A DNA stretch of 9,382 nt from Spirochaetia bacterium (GTDB lineage: Bacteria > Spirochaetota > Spirochaetia > Treponematales > Breznakiellaceae), in contig BNUV01000098.1 in the NCBI GenBank assembly GCA_025997615.1, positions 1 to 9,382 on the forward strand, written 5' to 3'. The translations under genes were made by a program, and so were the position numbers. Below, piece by piece: positions 1-8,126 of the stretch. How positions within the stretch are numbered: the first letter of the stretch is position 1; each line of letters starts with the position of its first letter. Under the pieces are notes generated by a model that saw nothing but the letters and a program-made list of their open reading frames with translations, searched no databases and was not told where the DNA came from.

Positions 1-1
1 C

Positions 2-409
2 TGCCAGCTTGATTTGATCACCGGGGTCTTGAGTTTTGCCAATGCGGGGCATAACAAGCCCCTCATTTCCCGTTCCGGGGGAGACTATGAATTCCTGGAG
101 CTGAAGCGGGGGCTCCCCCTGGGGGTGTCCGCAGATTTTCCCTATCAGTCCACGGAGCTTACCCTGAATGAAGGGGATAAGCTCTATTTATACACCGACG
201 GCATAAACGAGGCGGAGAACCCCCAGGGTGATCAGTTCGGCAACGACCGGCTCCTGGAAACCGCCAATTCCTGCCGGGAATTAGCCCCCCGGGATTTTGA
301 CGAGGCCCTCCGCCGGGCGCTGGACGGCTTTGTAAACGGCGCGGAGCAGTCCGACGATATCACTTCCCTGGCCCTTGTTTTCAGGCAAAAGGTAAAGCCG
401 GACCGTTAA
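2..409 (+). CDS. SpoIIE/RsbU-type PP2C serine phosphatase, C-terminal part (5' end outside window)
   Basis: This is the last part of a SpoIIE-family (PP2C-like) protein phosphatase. Family members dephosphorylate anti-sigma-factor antagonists in partner-switching pathways. The frame is open from base 2 to the TAA at 407-409, about 135 codons. Visible family motifs are the NAGHNKPLI strand, the GLPLGV turn, LYLYTDGINEAEN with the metal-binding Asp of YTDG, and the terminal SDDITSLALVF segment whose Asp pair usually binds metal. The N-terminal part, including any sensor or receiver domain, lies outside the window, so the input signal cannot be told. The region is GC-rich (about 62% in a hand-counted 60-base sample), unlike the operon that starts 64 bp downstream, so it probably belongs to the older chromosomal background. 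It may or may not act with the RsbW-like protein at 6600-8126. Confidence 0.88.
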   Translation, partial: CQLDLITGVLSFANAGHNKPLISRSGGDYEFLELKRGLPLGVSADFPYQSTELTLNEGDKLYLYTDGINEAENPQGDQFGNDRLLETANSCRELAPRDFDEALRRALDGFVNGAEQSDDITSLALVFRQKVKPDR

Positions 410-423
410 AACACGATTGCCGC

Positions 424-452
424 TTGACAATTCAAAAACAAGCTGATATAGT
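424..452 (+). promoter_or_regulatory. Sigma-70-type promoter for the lux-like operon
   Basis: A perfect -35 box TTGACA (424-429) is followed by a 17-base spacer and the -10 box TATAGT (447-452), one base from consensus. Transcription should start near 459, about 15 bases before the GTG start of the first operon gene. The promoter fills the short gap after the phosphatase gene, so the operon can be transcribed independently. I see no clear operator palindrome here. Confidence 0.72.
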
Positions 453-460
453 TTCGGGAT

Positions 461-466
461 AGGAGA
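461..466 (+). promoter_or_regulatory. Ribosome binding site supporting the GTG start at 474
   Basis: AGGAGA lies 7 bases before the GTG at 474. It supports GTG as the start, since no suitably placed in-frame ATG exists near the beginning of the gene. Confidence 0.65.
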
Positions 467-473
467 AATAGTT

Positions 474-1712
474 GTGGGCGCCTCGGTAAAAGCAGCGGGT
501 GTTTTTTTTATACCTGATTTTCAGAGGCTCTATGCCGCACGCTTTATTTCCACCGTCGGCGCAAAATTTTTCTCGCTGGCTATTTCGTGGTGGGTGCTTG
601 ACAGTAACTTTAAAGATGCAAATTCGCTGTTGGGTATTATCATGGCGGCAACGGCGATTGGAACATTCGGGTTTGCGCCTTTCATGGGCGCCCTGGCCGA
701 TAGTTACAGCAAGAAATCAACAATGATTGCAGCTCTTGCAGGAAATGCTCTTGTTGTAGGCATCACCATTCTCCTTTTTGTGTTGGGTGTTTTTAATGCG
801 GTGCCGCTTTTGTTTGCCCTGTTTGCAATACTGATCTATGCATTCGAGCCATTAGCGGAAACTTCAATGCAGGGCAGCCTGAATTATATTGTCCCGCCCA
901 ATTTACTGCCCAGCGCAGTTTCAATAGTGTCCGGCATAACATCCTTTTCCCAGGCGATAGGAGCGGCGTTTGCGGGCGCCGCAATTGTTGTGCTGGGTGT
1001 TGCAGGCGCGTTCTCGTTTGACGCCCTCTGTTATATTGTTTCAATATTTTTTGTAATCCGTTTAACTACGCCGCTGCCGGTTGTGTCAAACAATGATAAC
1101 AAATCGTCTTTTTGGAAGAACTTTGCGGAAGGTTTTAAATATGTAAAAGATGATAAAGCCTTGTTTGCATTGCTGATTTTTTTCGCGGTAATCAATCTGT
1201 TTGTATCCCCGATTGTTTTAGCGCTGCCGATAATTGCAAAAACAGTTTACAAGGGCAGCGCCCTGCTTATGTCCGGTTACGAAATTGCACTGGGCGGCGG
1301 CGTTGTGGTTCTTAGCACCCTGGCAGGATTTATCAGGAAAAGATACAACAGATACGGCACGGGTTTTATCGCTATCATTTTCTGCGGCGCATCGTTAGTA
1401 TGTCTTGCTGCCTTTGATAATTTAGTATTGACCTTTGTTTTTGTGTTTTTATTCGGCTGCGGAATGGGTTTTGTAAATGTTTCCATGATGACACTTTTTC
1501 AATCTTACGTGCCGCCTTTTATTCAGGGGCGTTTTTTTTCTATACTGAACACTATCGCGGGTGCGGTAATTCCGTTAAGCTATGCGGTTGTAGGTTTTGT
1601 AAGCAATAAAATAAACATTATGGATCTAATGTTTATCAATGGCTGTATTTTAGCGGCATCTTCTTTTGTGATGCTCTGCATAAAAAAAATTGATGGAGAA
1701 TATGTTTTATGA
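474..1712 (+). CDS. MFS exporter (MFS_3/EntS-like family)
   Basis: This is a 412-residue inner-membrane transporter of the major facilitator superfamily, a normal length for a 12-helix member. Hydrophobic segments run through the whole protein, for example about residues 21-43, 51-75, 84-108, 111-127, 162-178, 182-197, 228-255, 271-286, 297-312, 317-340, 357-377 and 383-404. The signature loop after helix 2 reads GALADSYSKKS (72-82). LNYIVPPNLLPSAVS (136-150) and YVPPFIQGRFFS (345-356) match the EntS-type MFS_3 group, which includes siderophore and drug exporters. A soluble loop at about 199-228 separates the two six-helix halves. It is the first gene after a strong promoter and its stop overlaps the next start by 4 bp (ATGA), so it is probably translationally coupled to the biosynthetic genes. 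The likely job is export of the operon's product; the substrate is unknown. Confidence 0.88.
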   Translation: MGASVKAAGVFFIPDFQRLYAARFISTVGAKFFSLAISWWVLDSNFKDANSLLGIIMAATAIGTFGFAPFMGALADSYSKKSTMIAALAGNALVVGITILLFVLGVFNAVPLLFALFAILIYAFEPLAETSMQGSLNYIVPPNLLPSAVSIVSGITSFSQAIGAAFAGAAIVVLGVAGAFSFDALCYIVSIFFVIRLTTPLPVVSNNDNKSSFWKNFAEGFKYVKDDKALFALLIFFAVINLFVSPIVLALPIIAKTVYKGSALLMSGYEIALGGGVVVLSTLAGFIRKRYNRYGTGFIAIIFCGASLVCLAAFDNLVLTFVFVFLFGCGMGFVNVSMMTLFQSYVPPFIQGRFFSILNTIAGAVIPLSYAVVGFVSNKINIMDLMFINGCILAASSFVMLCIKKIDGEYVL

Positions 1713-2974
1713 TGAAATTATACAGCGAAGATTATATTATCCGCTATGCAAAACAACATTCACCCTTTTACCGTGAGTTATACAAAGATGTAAAAACTGA
1801 TCGCCCCACCGTAAAAGACCTGCCTTTAATAAATCAAAGTGATTTTTGGGCGGCAAACACACATGGCAGCGATAATACCGTTCTTACAGGCGCCATAGAA
1901 GACGGGCTTGTATTTAAAAGCGGCGGCAGTACAAGCGCGCCAAAATTCTCTGTGTTTGCCCACGATGAATACGAAACTTTCTGCCACACAAGCGGGCTTG
2001 CGTTTATGTATAACGGCATACAAAGCGGCGACAAAATCGCAAACCTTTTTTACGGCGGTCTTTTGTATACTTCTTTTTTGTATGTTCATGATTTTGTACG
2101 ATACTGTCCTATACAGCTTGTTGAGTATCCTATAATGGGATCAACGCCAATACCTGAAATACTGCATATAATAGAGCAGCATAAATGCAATGTTATAAAC
2201 GGAGTGCCTACAACAATTATTTCCCTGTTTGAACACGCAAAGAAAACCGGCGCTGATATATCTTTTGTAAATAAAATATATTTTGGCGGAGAAACTTTTT
2301 TCCCGGATCAGCGTGATTTTATACATTCCATTAACGGCAACGTTGCAATACGTTCCGCAGCTTATTCGCTTGTAGACGGCGGGCTTGTAGGTTTTGGTGA
2401 CAGCTCTTGTAGTTTTAACGAGCACCGCACCTTTGATTATGTCTGCCGGCTGGAAATTGTAGACAGCGATACCGGAGAGGTCATCGAAGAGACAAACAAA
2501 ACCGGCAATCTTATAGTAACATCTTTGTACAGAAGATTGCAGCCTATGATACGCTATCCGCTGGGAGACAGGGGAATGTGGCTGGAGCCGGAAAATGTTA
2601 GTAACCGCAAATTCTTATTACAAGGACGCAGTGAAGAAGGAGCGCGTGTTGGTGTTGTATCTTTTTATTATGATGACCTGCGTACGGTCTTGCAGTCTGT
2701 AAGCGGCGTACATATTCTAAACTACCAACTGGTAATAACACACTTTGACGGCAAGGATGCTCTTACCGTGCGTGCAGCAACTAACGAGACATCACTTGCA
2801 AAGGATCATAAAAAAGAATTTCTTTCCGGCTTGTATAAAGAGCGTGTTATGTTTAAGGAAGAATACGAGAAAGGACACATACACGAGCCTGTTTTTGAAT
2901 TTGTTTCACCCGAAGAATTAGAATACAACCCGCGTACAGGGAAAATCAAACGTATACTAGACCAGAGGTTATAA
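1709..2974 (+). CDS. PaaK-like AMP-forming acyl/aryl ligase (stand-alone adenylation enzyme)
   Basis: This is a 421-residue protein of the adenylate-forming superfamily, closest in style to phenylacetate-CoA ligases (PaaK/CapK group). Such enzymes activate a carboxylic acid as acyl-AMP and pass it to a thiol. Motifs in order: phosphate loop FKSGGSTSAPKFS (69-81), NGVPTTIISLFEH (164-176), FGGETFFPD (192-200), RYPLGDRG with Asp287 (282-289), hinge-region QGR (305-307), and C-terminal NPRTGKIKRI with Lys412, the usual acyl-adenylation lysine. The motif that normally follows the second glycine strand (YGSxE-like) is degenerate: AAYSLVDGG, 218-225. The zinc-type cysteines seen in the fused paralogue downstream are missing. 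Activity or specificity may therefore differ. The ATG at 1709 is preferred over the ATG at 1712 because GGAGA (1695-1699) is better spaced. It overlaps the exporter gene by 4 bp and the next gene by 1 bp. Substrate unknown. Confidence 0.85.
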   Translation: MMKLYSEDYIIRYAKQHSPFYRELYKDVKTDRPTVKDLPLINQSDFWAANTHGSDNTVLTGAIEDGLVFKSGGSTSAPKFSVFAHDEYETFCHTSGLAFMYNGIQSGDKIANLFYGGLLYTSFLYVHDFVRYCPIQLVEYPIMGSTPIPEILHIIEQHKCNVINGVPTTIISLFEHAKKTGADISFVNKIYFGGETFFPDQRDFIHSINGNVAIRSAAYSLVDGGLVGFGDSSCSFNEHRTFDYVCRLEIVDSDTGEVIEETNKTGNLIVTSLYRRLQPMIRYPLGDRGMWLEPENVSNRKFLLQGRSEEGARVGVVSFYYDDLRTVLQSVSGVHILNYQLVITHFDGKDALTVRAATNETSLAKDHKKEFLSGLYKERVMFKEEYEKGHIHEPVFEFVSPEELEYNPRTGKIKRILDQRL

Positions 2975-4113
2975 TGAGTTACCATACTATAAACACGGTA
3001 GAAAAATTATGTGCCGTTAAAGACGCTTACAAACAGGATACCGAAACAGATAAAATGTTTGTAGAGGCAATGAAAGAAATTGTGCTTTTTCATAAAGAGC
3101 ATAGTACTTTTTATTCACGCCTTTTGGAAAAAAATAAATTTGATATAAACACACTTTCTGCTGTAGAAGACTGCGCAGCAATTCCATTTGTCTATGCCGA
3201 CTTCTTTAAAACACATATTGTAAAAAGTGTCGGCGATGATCAAATTACCGATCACTATACATCTTCAGGTACTACAGGACAAAAAAGCCAAATGTTTTTT
3301 GACGAACGCTCTTTAGGCAGTGCGGTTAAAATGATCGATTTTGAAATGGAATTTCTGGGATTTAATATGCCGGCTGTAAAATCAAACTATATAATGTATT
3401 CCTACCAGATTCCTGAGGATTCTAAATTAGGCACGGCGAACACAGACAAACGTCTGACAAAATATTCACCCCCTGCCGAAATTGAATACGCGTTAAAACA
3501 AAACGGCAGGGGCGGCTATGACTTTGATGTATTCGGGATAATTAACGCCCTTCGGCGTTTCGCACAGCAGGATTTGCCCGTGCGTATTTTAGGCTTTCCT
3601 TCGTTTTTTTATTTTACATTACAGCAGATGAAGGATCTTAAAATAAAACCGGTAAAACTAAATCCAAAATCGGCTACATTGTTCGGCGGAGGATGGAAAG
3701 GATTTGCCGGAAAGGAAATATCAAAACAGGAATTATACGAGATGGGTGAAGAAATGCTTGGCATTCCAAACAACAGATTTTGTGACGGCTTTGGATCGGT
3801 CGAGCATTGCATACCCTATTTGGAATGTAGTAACCATCATTTTCATGTACCTACCTGGTCGCGTGTTTTTATACGCGATGTTAGAACGCTTGATGTACTG
3901 CCCTTCGGTAACAGCGGCTTCTTACAATTTGTGTCCCCTTATATAACATCTGCTCCCGCGCACAGTGTCCTGATGGGTGATCTTGCCGTCCTTCACGCTG
4001 CTACAAAATGCGGGTGCGGCATAAAAACGCCGTACTTTGAAATACTGGGGCGTGCCGGAACAAGTAAAAATAAAAGCTGCGCAATTGCCGCTGCGGAATT
4101 ACTAAAACGATAA
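2974..4113 (+). CDS. LuxE-like acyl-protein synthetase
   Basis: This is a 379-residue member of the LuxE acyl-protein synthetase family, about the length of Vibrio LuxE. LuxE activates a fatty acid with ATP, keeps it on a cysteine close to its C-terminus, and hands it to the reductase LuxC. Here the nucleotide loop is TSSGTTGQKS (96-105), followed by LFGGGWKG (236-243), FGSVEH (273-278), GDLAVL (335-340) and LGR (358-360). The last residues read SCAIAAAELLKR, with Cys369 eleventh from the end, matching the position of the acylated cysteine in LuxE (Cys364 of 378 in V. harveyi). An extra CGCG at 346-349 might bind metal. The start overlaps the preceding stop as TAATG, with AGAGG at 2964-2968 as ribosome binding site. 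The LuxC-like domain next door is the expected partner. The acid substrate cannot be read from sequence. Confidence 0.88.
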   Translation: MSYHTINTVEKLCAVKDAYKQDTETDKMFVEAMKEIVLFHKEHSTFYSRLLEKNKFDINTLSAVEDCAAIPFVYADFFKTHIVKSVGDDQITDHYTSSGTTGQKSQMFFDERSLGSAVKMIDFEMEFLGFNMPAVKSNYIMYSYQIPEDSKLGTANTDKRLTKYSPPAEIEYALKQNGRGGYDFDVFGIINALRRFAQQDLPVRILGFPSFFYFTLQQMKDLKIKPVKLNPKSATLFGGGWKGFAGKEISKQELYEMGEEMLGIPNNRFCDGFGSVEHCIPYLECSNHHFHVPTWSRVFIRDVRTLDVLPFGNSGFLQFVSPYITSAPAHSVLMGDLAVLHAATKCGCGIKTPYFEILGRAGTSKNKSCAIAAAELLKR

Positions 4114-4118
4114 AATTT

Positions 4119-4123
4119 GGAGG
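4119..4123 (+). promoter_or_regulatory. Strong ribosome binding site for the LuxC-like fusion gene
   Basis: GGAGG lies 7 bases before the ATG at 4131, inside the 17-base gap after the LuxE-like gene. It is the strongest internal Shine-Dalgarno sequence of the operon and selects 4131 over the out-of-frame ATG at 4126. Confidence 0.7.
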
Positions 4124-4130
4124 CTATGAA

Positions 4131-6593
4131 ATGAAAAAATTACATTTAGTTGAAGGTGTCTTGGTTGACAACTACAACATTGATAAAATAATTAGCAACA
4201 TACAAAAAGATATTACAATTCAGCTTGAAACGCAGACAGTGCTTGATGCGGGCGAGGCTCTTTTCAAAAAATTAAAGAATGGAGACGCGGATTTAGAAAA
4301 AGCGCTTACGGAAAACGCTGTCGATCCAAAAACCGCAAAAGAATCTGTGATGGGTTTAGCCGGTGTTTTTTCAAAAGAGTATATGCTTGACAAACTTGAA
4401 CATGAACTGGGCAGTATAACGCCATTTGTTCCGAAACGTTTTAATTTAGAAAACAACATTTTGGAATGTTACAAACCGCTGGGTGTTTTGTGCCATGTTG
4501 CAGCGGGAAATTCCCCCGGTATGGGCGCATTGAGTGTGCTTGAAGGCCTGATGTGCGGCAATATCAATATTGTAAAACTGAGCAGTAAAGAAAACGGCTT
4601 CTCTGCAATTCTCTTGCACAAATTAATCGAATGTGACAAAACAGGCATGCTTGCAAAATACATTTATGCGATTGATATTTCATCAAAGGAACAGGATACG
4701 CTCAACCGGCTGTTTGATTTTTCTACAGCAGTTGTTGCATGGGGCGGTACGGATGCGGTTGATAGTATACGCAGTGCGACATCGACACCGGTAATTGCAT
4801 GGGGGCATCATTTAAGTTTTGCATACCTGACAAAAAAAGGGGCGACAGACGCCGCTCTGGAAAATCTTGCCCGTGACATTTGCGAAGAAAACCAGCAGGC
4901 GTGCGCCAGCCCGCAGTGTCTTTTTTACGAAGGCGGTTTTGATGAACTTCCCGCTTTAGCGCTTCGTTTAAAAAAAGCACTTGCAAAAATATCGCCGGAA
5001 TATCCATTGCCTGCAATGGGCGTACACGAGTACGCGCAAATTACGCAGCAAAATATAATGGTGCAGCTTGGAAGCTGCATGGACGAAACAGATATGGTAG
5101 AAGCAGATGATAAAAGTTTTCGTATTTATATAAGCAGGGAACCCGCTATTACACCTTCCCCTCTTTTCCGCACAATTTGGTTAAAGCCTATGCAGCGGGG
5201 GGAATTAGTAAAATATATAATGCCCATGTCCCGCTTTATGCAGACCGTATCATTAGGATGCGCATTAGATGAAGTTTACGATTTGTCTGAAATTCTCATA
5301 AAATGCGGAGCAACCAGAATTGTATCCTGCGGAAATGTGTTTGCCTCCTACCCGGGTGAACCCCACGACGGGGTTTTTGCATTATCAAGGTACTGCAAAC
5401 GCGTCTCTATACAAATTGACGGCTTAAATAAAATCGCAACCTTCGATGCGTTCTCTCCATACACGTACAAAAAACAAAGCGGTCAACCCATTATGGACAA
5501 AGATGCTTTTATGGCATTGGCAGGGGACGATGAAAAATCAAAACTCTATGTAAAAAGCGGCGGCTCAAGCGGAAAAACAATTTTGTCATCATACTCATAC
5601 CGCGATTATCATTTTGAAATGAGCGCTCTCGCAGAAAGTTTAATCTGCATTGGCTTGGAGCCAAAAACGGATCGTGTTATAAATTTATTAAGTGCGGGGC
5701 ATCTTTACGGCGGCTTTATAAGCTACGGCTGTATTCTTGAACTTGCAAACACAAAACATTTTCCAATGGCAGAGGTAACGCCCAGCGCGGAGGCTGCAAA
5801 CGCGATCATCGAACAAAAAATAAACGTAATCATGGGTATGCCTTCTTACCTATTAAAACTTTTCCGCGAAAACGAAAAATTATTATCCGCATACGGCGGC
5901 CTTCAAAAAGTGTTTTACGGCGGCGAGTTCATGACACCGGAAAATAAACAATGGCTAAAAAGTACTTTTGGCGTACAAATTGTTGCATCAATGGGATACG
6001 GCAGTAATGACGTAGGTCCAATGGGTTACGCTTGTTCCTATTGCGGCGATGGTGTGCATCATTTGTTGACAGGTATTATGGATATGGAAATTGTCAAAAT
6101 GGACAGGGATGATCCTGTTGAAAACGGTGAAACCGGGAGAATATTGGTAAGCCCTAAATACAGGGAAGGGCACAACGTATCACGCTACGAAATAGGCGAT
6201 TTGGGCTGTTGGATAGAAGGAAAATGCGAATGCGGCAGTAGCGCCCCCAGGTTTAGGCTTATGGGACGCTACGGTGATATGCTCCGTATTGCCGGGTGTT
6301 TTTTAGATTACAGAAAAATAAGCGGGATAATTGCCGCAAAACTGGAAAATACACAGGTGCAGCTTGTTGCGGCGAATGTATCCGGTTCTAACAAAGAACA
6401 TCTCGTGGTGCGTACAGGAAATGTCAAATTCAGTTCTGATGATCTTATAAAAACCTTAGAAGAAAACGATCCCGCAATTGCGGAAGCTCTCTCGTTTGGT
6501 TACCTGGAAATAGTTTTACAAAAAATAGATGAATCAAAAATGGATTACACATTGAATAGCGGTAAACTAAAACACATAATTGATGAGAGATAA
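4131..6593 (+). CDS. LuxC-like acyl reductase fused to a PaaK-like adenylation domain
   Basis: This is an 820-residue two-domain protein. Residues about 1-445 match the LuxC family, which reduces a thioester-bound acyl group to aldehyde with NADPH. Motifs are YKPLGVLCHVAAGNSPGMG (114-132), MCGNINIVKLSSKENG (141-156), AWGGTDAVDS (203-212), EENQQACASPQ with catalytic Cys258 (252-262), and PHDGVFALSRY (411-421). Residues about 450-820 are an adenylate-forming PaaK-like domain: phosphate loop VKSGGSSGKT (474-483), FYGGEFM (595-601), GYGSNDVGP (622-630), RYEIGDLG (685-692), MGRYGDMLRIAG (711-722) and NSGKLKHI with Lys812 (809-816). CSYC (635-638) and CEC (699-701) look like a zinc site, as in some PaaK relatives. 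The order is the reverse of carboxylic acid reductases (adenylation domain first) and there is no carrier domain between. It could activate and reduce an acid in one polypeptide, or reduce the acyl group on the LuxE-like protein and use its own ligase for another step. It is not a frameshift product; the frame is continuous. Confidence 0.87.
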   Translation: MKKLHLVEGVLVDNYNIDKIISNIQKDITIQLETQTVLDAGEALFKKLKNGDADLEKALTENAVDPKTAKESVMGLAGVFSKEYMLDKLEHELGSITPFVPKRFNLENNILECYKPLGVLCHVAAGNSPGMGALSVLEGLMCGNINIVKLSSKENGFSAILLHKLIECDKTGMLAKYIYAIDISSKEQDTLNRLFDFSTAVVAWGGTDAVDSIRSATSTPVIAWGHHLSFAYLTKKGATDAALENLARDICEENQQACASPQCLFYEGGFDELPALALRLKKALAKISPEYPLPAMGVHEYAQITQQNIMVQLGSCMDETDMVEADDKSFRIYISREPAITPSPLFRTIWLKPMQRGELVKYIMPMSRFMQTVSLGCALDEVYDLSEILIKCGATRIVSCGNVFASYPGEPHDGVFALSRYCKRVSIQIDGLNKIATFDAFSPYTYKKQSGQPIMDKDAFMALAGDDEKSKLYVKSGGSSGKTILSSYSYRDYHFEMSALAESLICIGLEPKTDRVINLLSAGHLYGGFISYGCILELANTKHFPMAEVTPSAEAANAIIEQKINVIMGMPSYLLKLFRENEKLLSAYGGLQKVFYGGEFMTPENKQWLKSTFGVQIVASMGYGSNDVGPMGYACSYCGDGVHHLLTGIMDMEIVKMDRDDPVENGETGRILVSPKYREGHNVSRYEIGDLGCWIEGKCECGSSAPRFRLMGRYGDMLRIAGCFLDYRKISGIIAAKLENTQVQLVAANVSGSNKEHLVVRTGNVKFSSDDLIKTLEENDPAIAEALSFGYLEIVLQKIDESKMDYTLNSGKLKHIIDER

Positions 6594-6599
6594 GGAAGA

Positions 6600-8126
6600 A
6601 TGAAGACAAAATTAATATTAGAAAGTAAAATAGAATCTATAGAACCTTCTCTTTCGTTTGTAGAGACACAATGTCTGCAAAAAGGGTTTTCAAAAAAGGA
6701 ATGCAACGATTTATGCCTTGCGTTGGAAGAGGTGCTTTCCAATATTGTTAATTATTCCTTTGATCCGCATGACACCGACACATCCATCGAAGTAACAATA
6801 AATGAAATTTCAAGCGGTATAGAAATCATTATACACGAAAACGGCATACCATTTTCACTTGATGCCGCCCCGCGTTACAATCCGAAAAAAATAAAAACGG
6901 TAGATGATGCGATTAACGAAAAAGGTTTAGGACTTTTTCTTGCTTCCAAAAAAGTAGATATATTGGAATGTAGATATTTAGGACAAAAAGGAAACGAAAG
7001 CCTTATAGTAAAAAACATAAGCGATCCAAAAGTAATAGATCACAAACTTTCAGAAAATAAAATAGTTGAAGAAAGCAAAAAAATAAGGGCAGACGATATT
7101 GAAATTGTTTTGTTTCGCCCTAAAGATGCGCTTAATGTTGCACGCTGCCTATACTCTACTTATGGCTATACCTATTTGAAAACGGCGCTATATAACCCTG
7201 AATACTTAAAATCTTATGCACAAAGCGAAAATACAATAATCGTTACGGCGGTAGCAGAAAAAATCAGAACCCCAACCGGTACACCTTTAGTTGAATCTTC
7301 GTTTGTAGCGGGTGTTGCTATAGGCAATGAAGATTCTTCTTTTGCGGGTATCATGGAAATAGGGTCTCTTGTAGTTTCACAGAATATGCGCGGTATGCAT
7401 ATTTCAGACAAACTATGCGCTGATCTGCTCGGCAGGATAGGAGCAGCAGGTAAAAACGGTGCATTTACAGAATGTGTGACCCTGCACACGGCAAGTCAAA
7501 AAGTAAGCCTGCGGCTTGGCTTGTTTCCCTGCTGCTTTTATTTAAATTTTATACCAAACGAAGTGCATTTCAAAAATTTTGATGCGCAAAAATCAAAGCG
7601 GCAAACCTTTGTTGTTTATTATAAATTTTTAAAAAGTAACAATGCACAAATATGTTTTGCAGAAGACACTGATAATCAATTAAAAGAAGACATGCTGCGT
7701 ATATATAAACGTTTAAATATTATACCGGATATTGTTTTATCAAAAACTATTTTGTGCGAAAAAAGCAGTATAGAGGTAACCCGAAATGATAGTTTAAAAA
7801 CTTGTTTAATACGGGTACAAAGTATAGCAGGCGATTTTGCAGATTCCGTAAAATCACTCATGGCCAATAGATCTTTTACTAGTGTTGAGACATGGGTTAT
7901 ATATTTAAATCTTTCCAGTACCGCATGGTTCTACGCCTGCACCGAGTTAAAAAAACAAGGCTTTATATGGAGCGGTATTCTGCCCGGCAGTAAAGAAGGA
8001 GATTTTCTTGTCATGCAGAATGTGGGAGATATTGCTTTTGAAGAAATCAATCTTGCAGATCCGCAAAACGACAATTGGATGCTCCTAACCATCAAAAAAG
8101 AAGTGAAGAATGGGGAACAATTTTAA
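6600..8126 (+). CDS. RsbW-like ATPase domain fused to a GNAT-like acyltransferase region
   Basis: This 508-residue protein is the last gene of the operon, starting 6 bases after the previous stop with AAGGA (6592-6596) close to the ATG. Residues about 1-140 resemble HATPase_c anti-sigma kinases (RsbW/SpoIIAB): N-box LEEVLSNIVNYSF with Asn48 (42-54), G1-like HENGIPFS (79-86) and G2 EKGLGLFLAS (107-116). In G1 the usual Asp two residues before Gly is Glu80, which may weaken nucleotide binding. Residues about 165-320 look like a GNAT acyltransferase fold: YGYTYLKTALYNPEYL (188-203), then EIGSLVVSQNMRGMHISDKL (253-272), an approximate acyl-CoA-binding loop around Arg264-Gly265. The final stretch (about 340-508) is unassigned and could be a second degenerate GNAT domain. 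No helix-turn-helix or membrane segment is seen. It may be a regulator in a partner-switching circuit, or use an acyl-CoA from the operon. This gene is very AT-rich (25% GC in the first 60 bases). Confidence 0.75.
   Translation: MKTKLILESKIESIEPSLSFVETQCLQKGFSKKECNDLCLALEEVLSNIVNYSFDPHDTDTSIEVTINEISSGIEIIIHENGIPFSLDAAPRYNPKKIKTVDDAINEKGLGLFLASKKVDILECRYLGQKGNESLIVKNISDPKVIDHKLSENKIVEESKKIRADDIEIVLFRPKDALNVARCLYSTYGYTYLKTALYNPEYLKSYAQSENTIIVTAVAEKIRTPTGTPLVESSFVAGVAIGNEDSSFAGIMEIGSLVVSQNMRGMHISDKLCADLLGRIGAAGKNGAFTECVTLHTASQKVSLRLGLFPCCFYLNFIPNEVHFKNFDAQKSKRQTFVVYYKFLKSNNAQICFAEDTDNQLKEDMLRIYKRLNIIPDIVLSKTILCEKSSIEVTRNDSLKTCLIRVQSIAGDFADSVKSLMANRSFTSVETWVIYLNLSSTAWFYACTELKKQGFIWSGILPGSKEGDFLVMQNVGDIAFEEINLADPQNDNWMLLTIKKEVKNGEQF

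Noticed and set aside
1709..6593. Bacterial bioluminescence operon
   Set aside because: LuxC- and LuxE-like genes are present, but no luciferase subunits (LuxA, LuxB) or LuxD acyl-transferase occur in the window.
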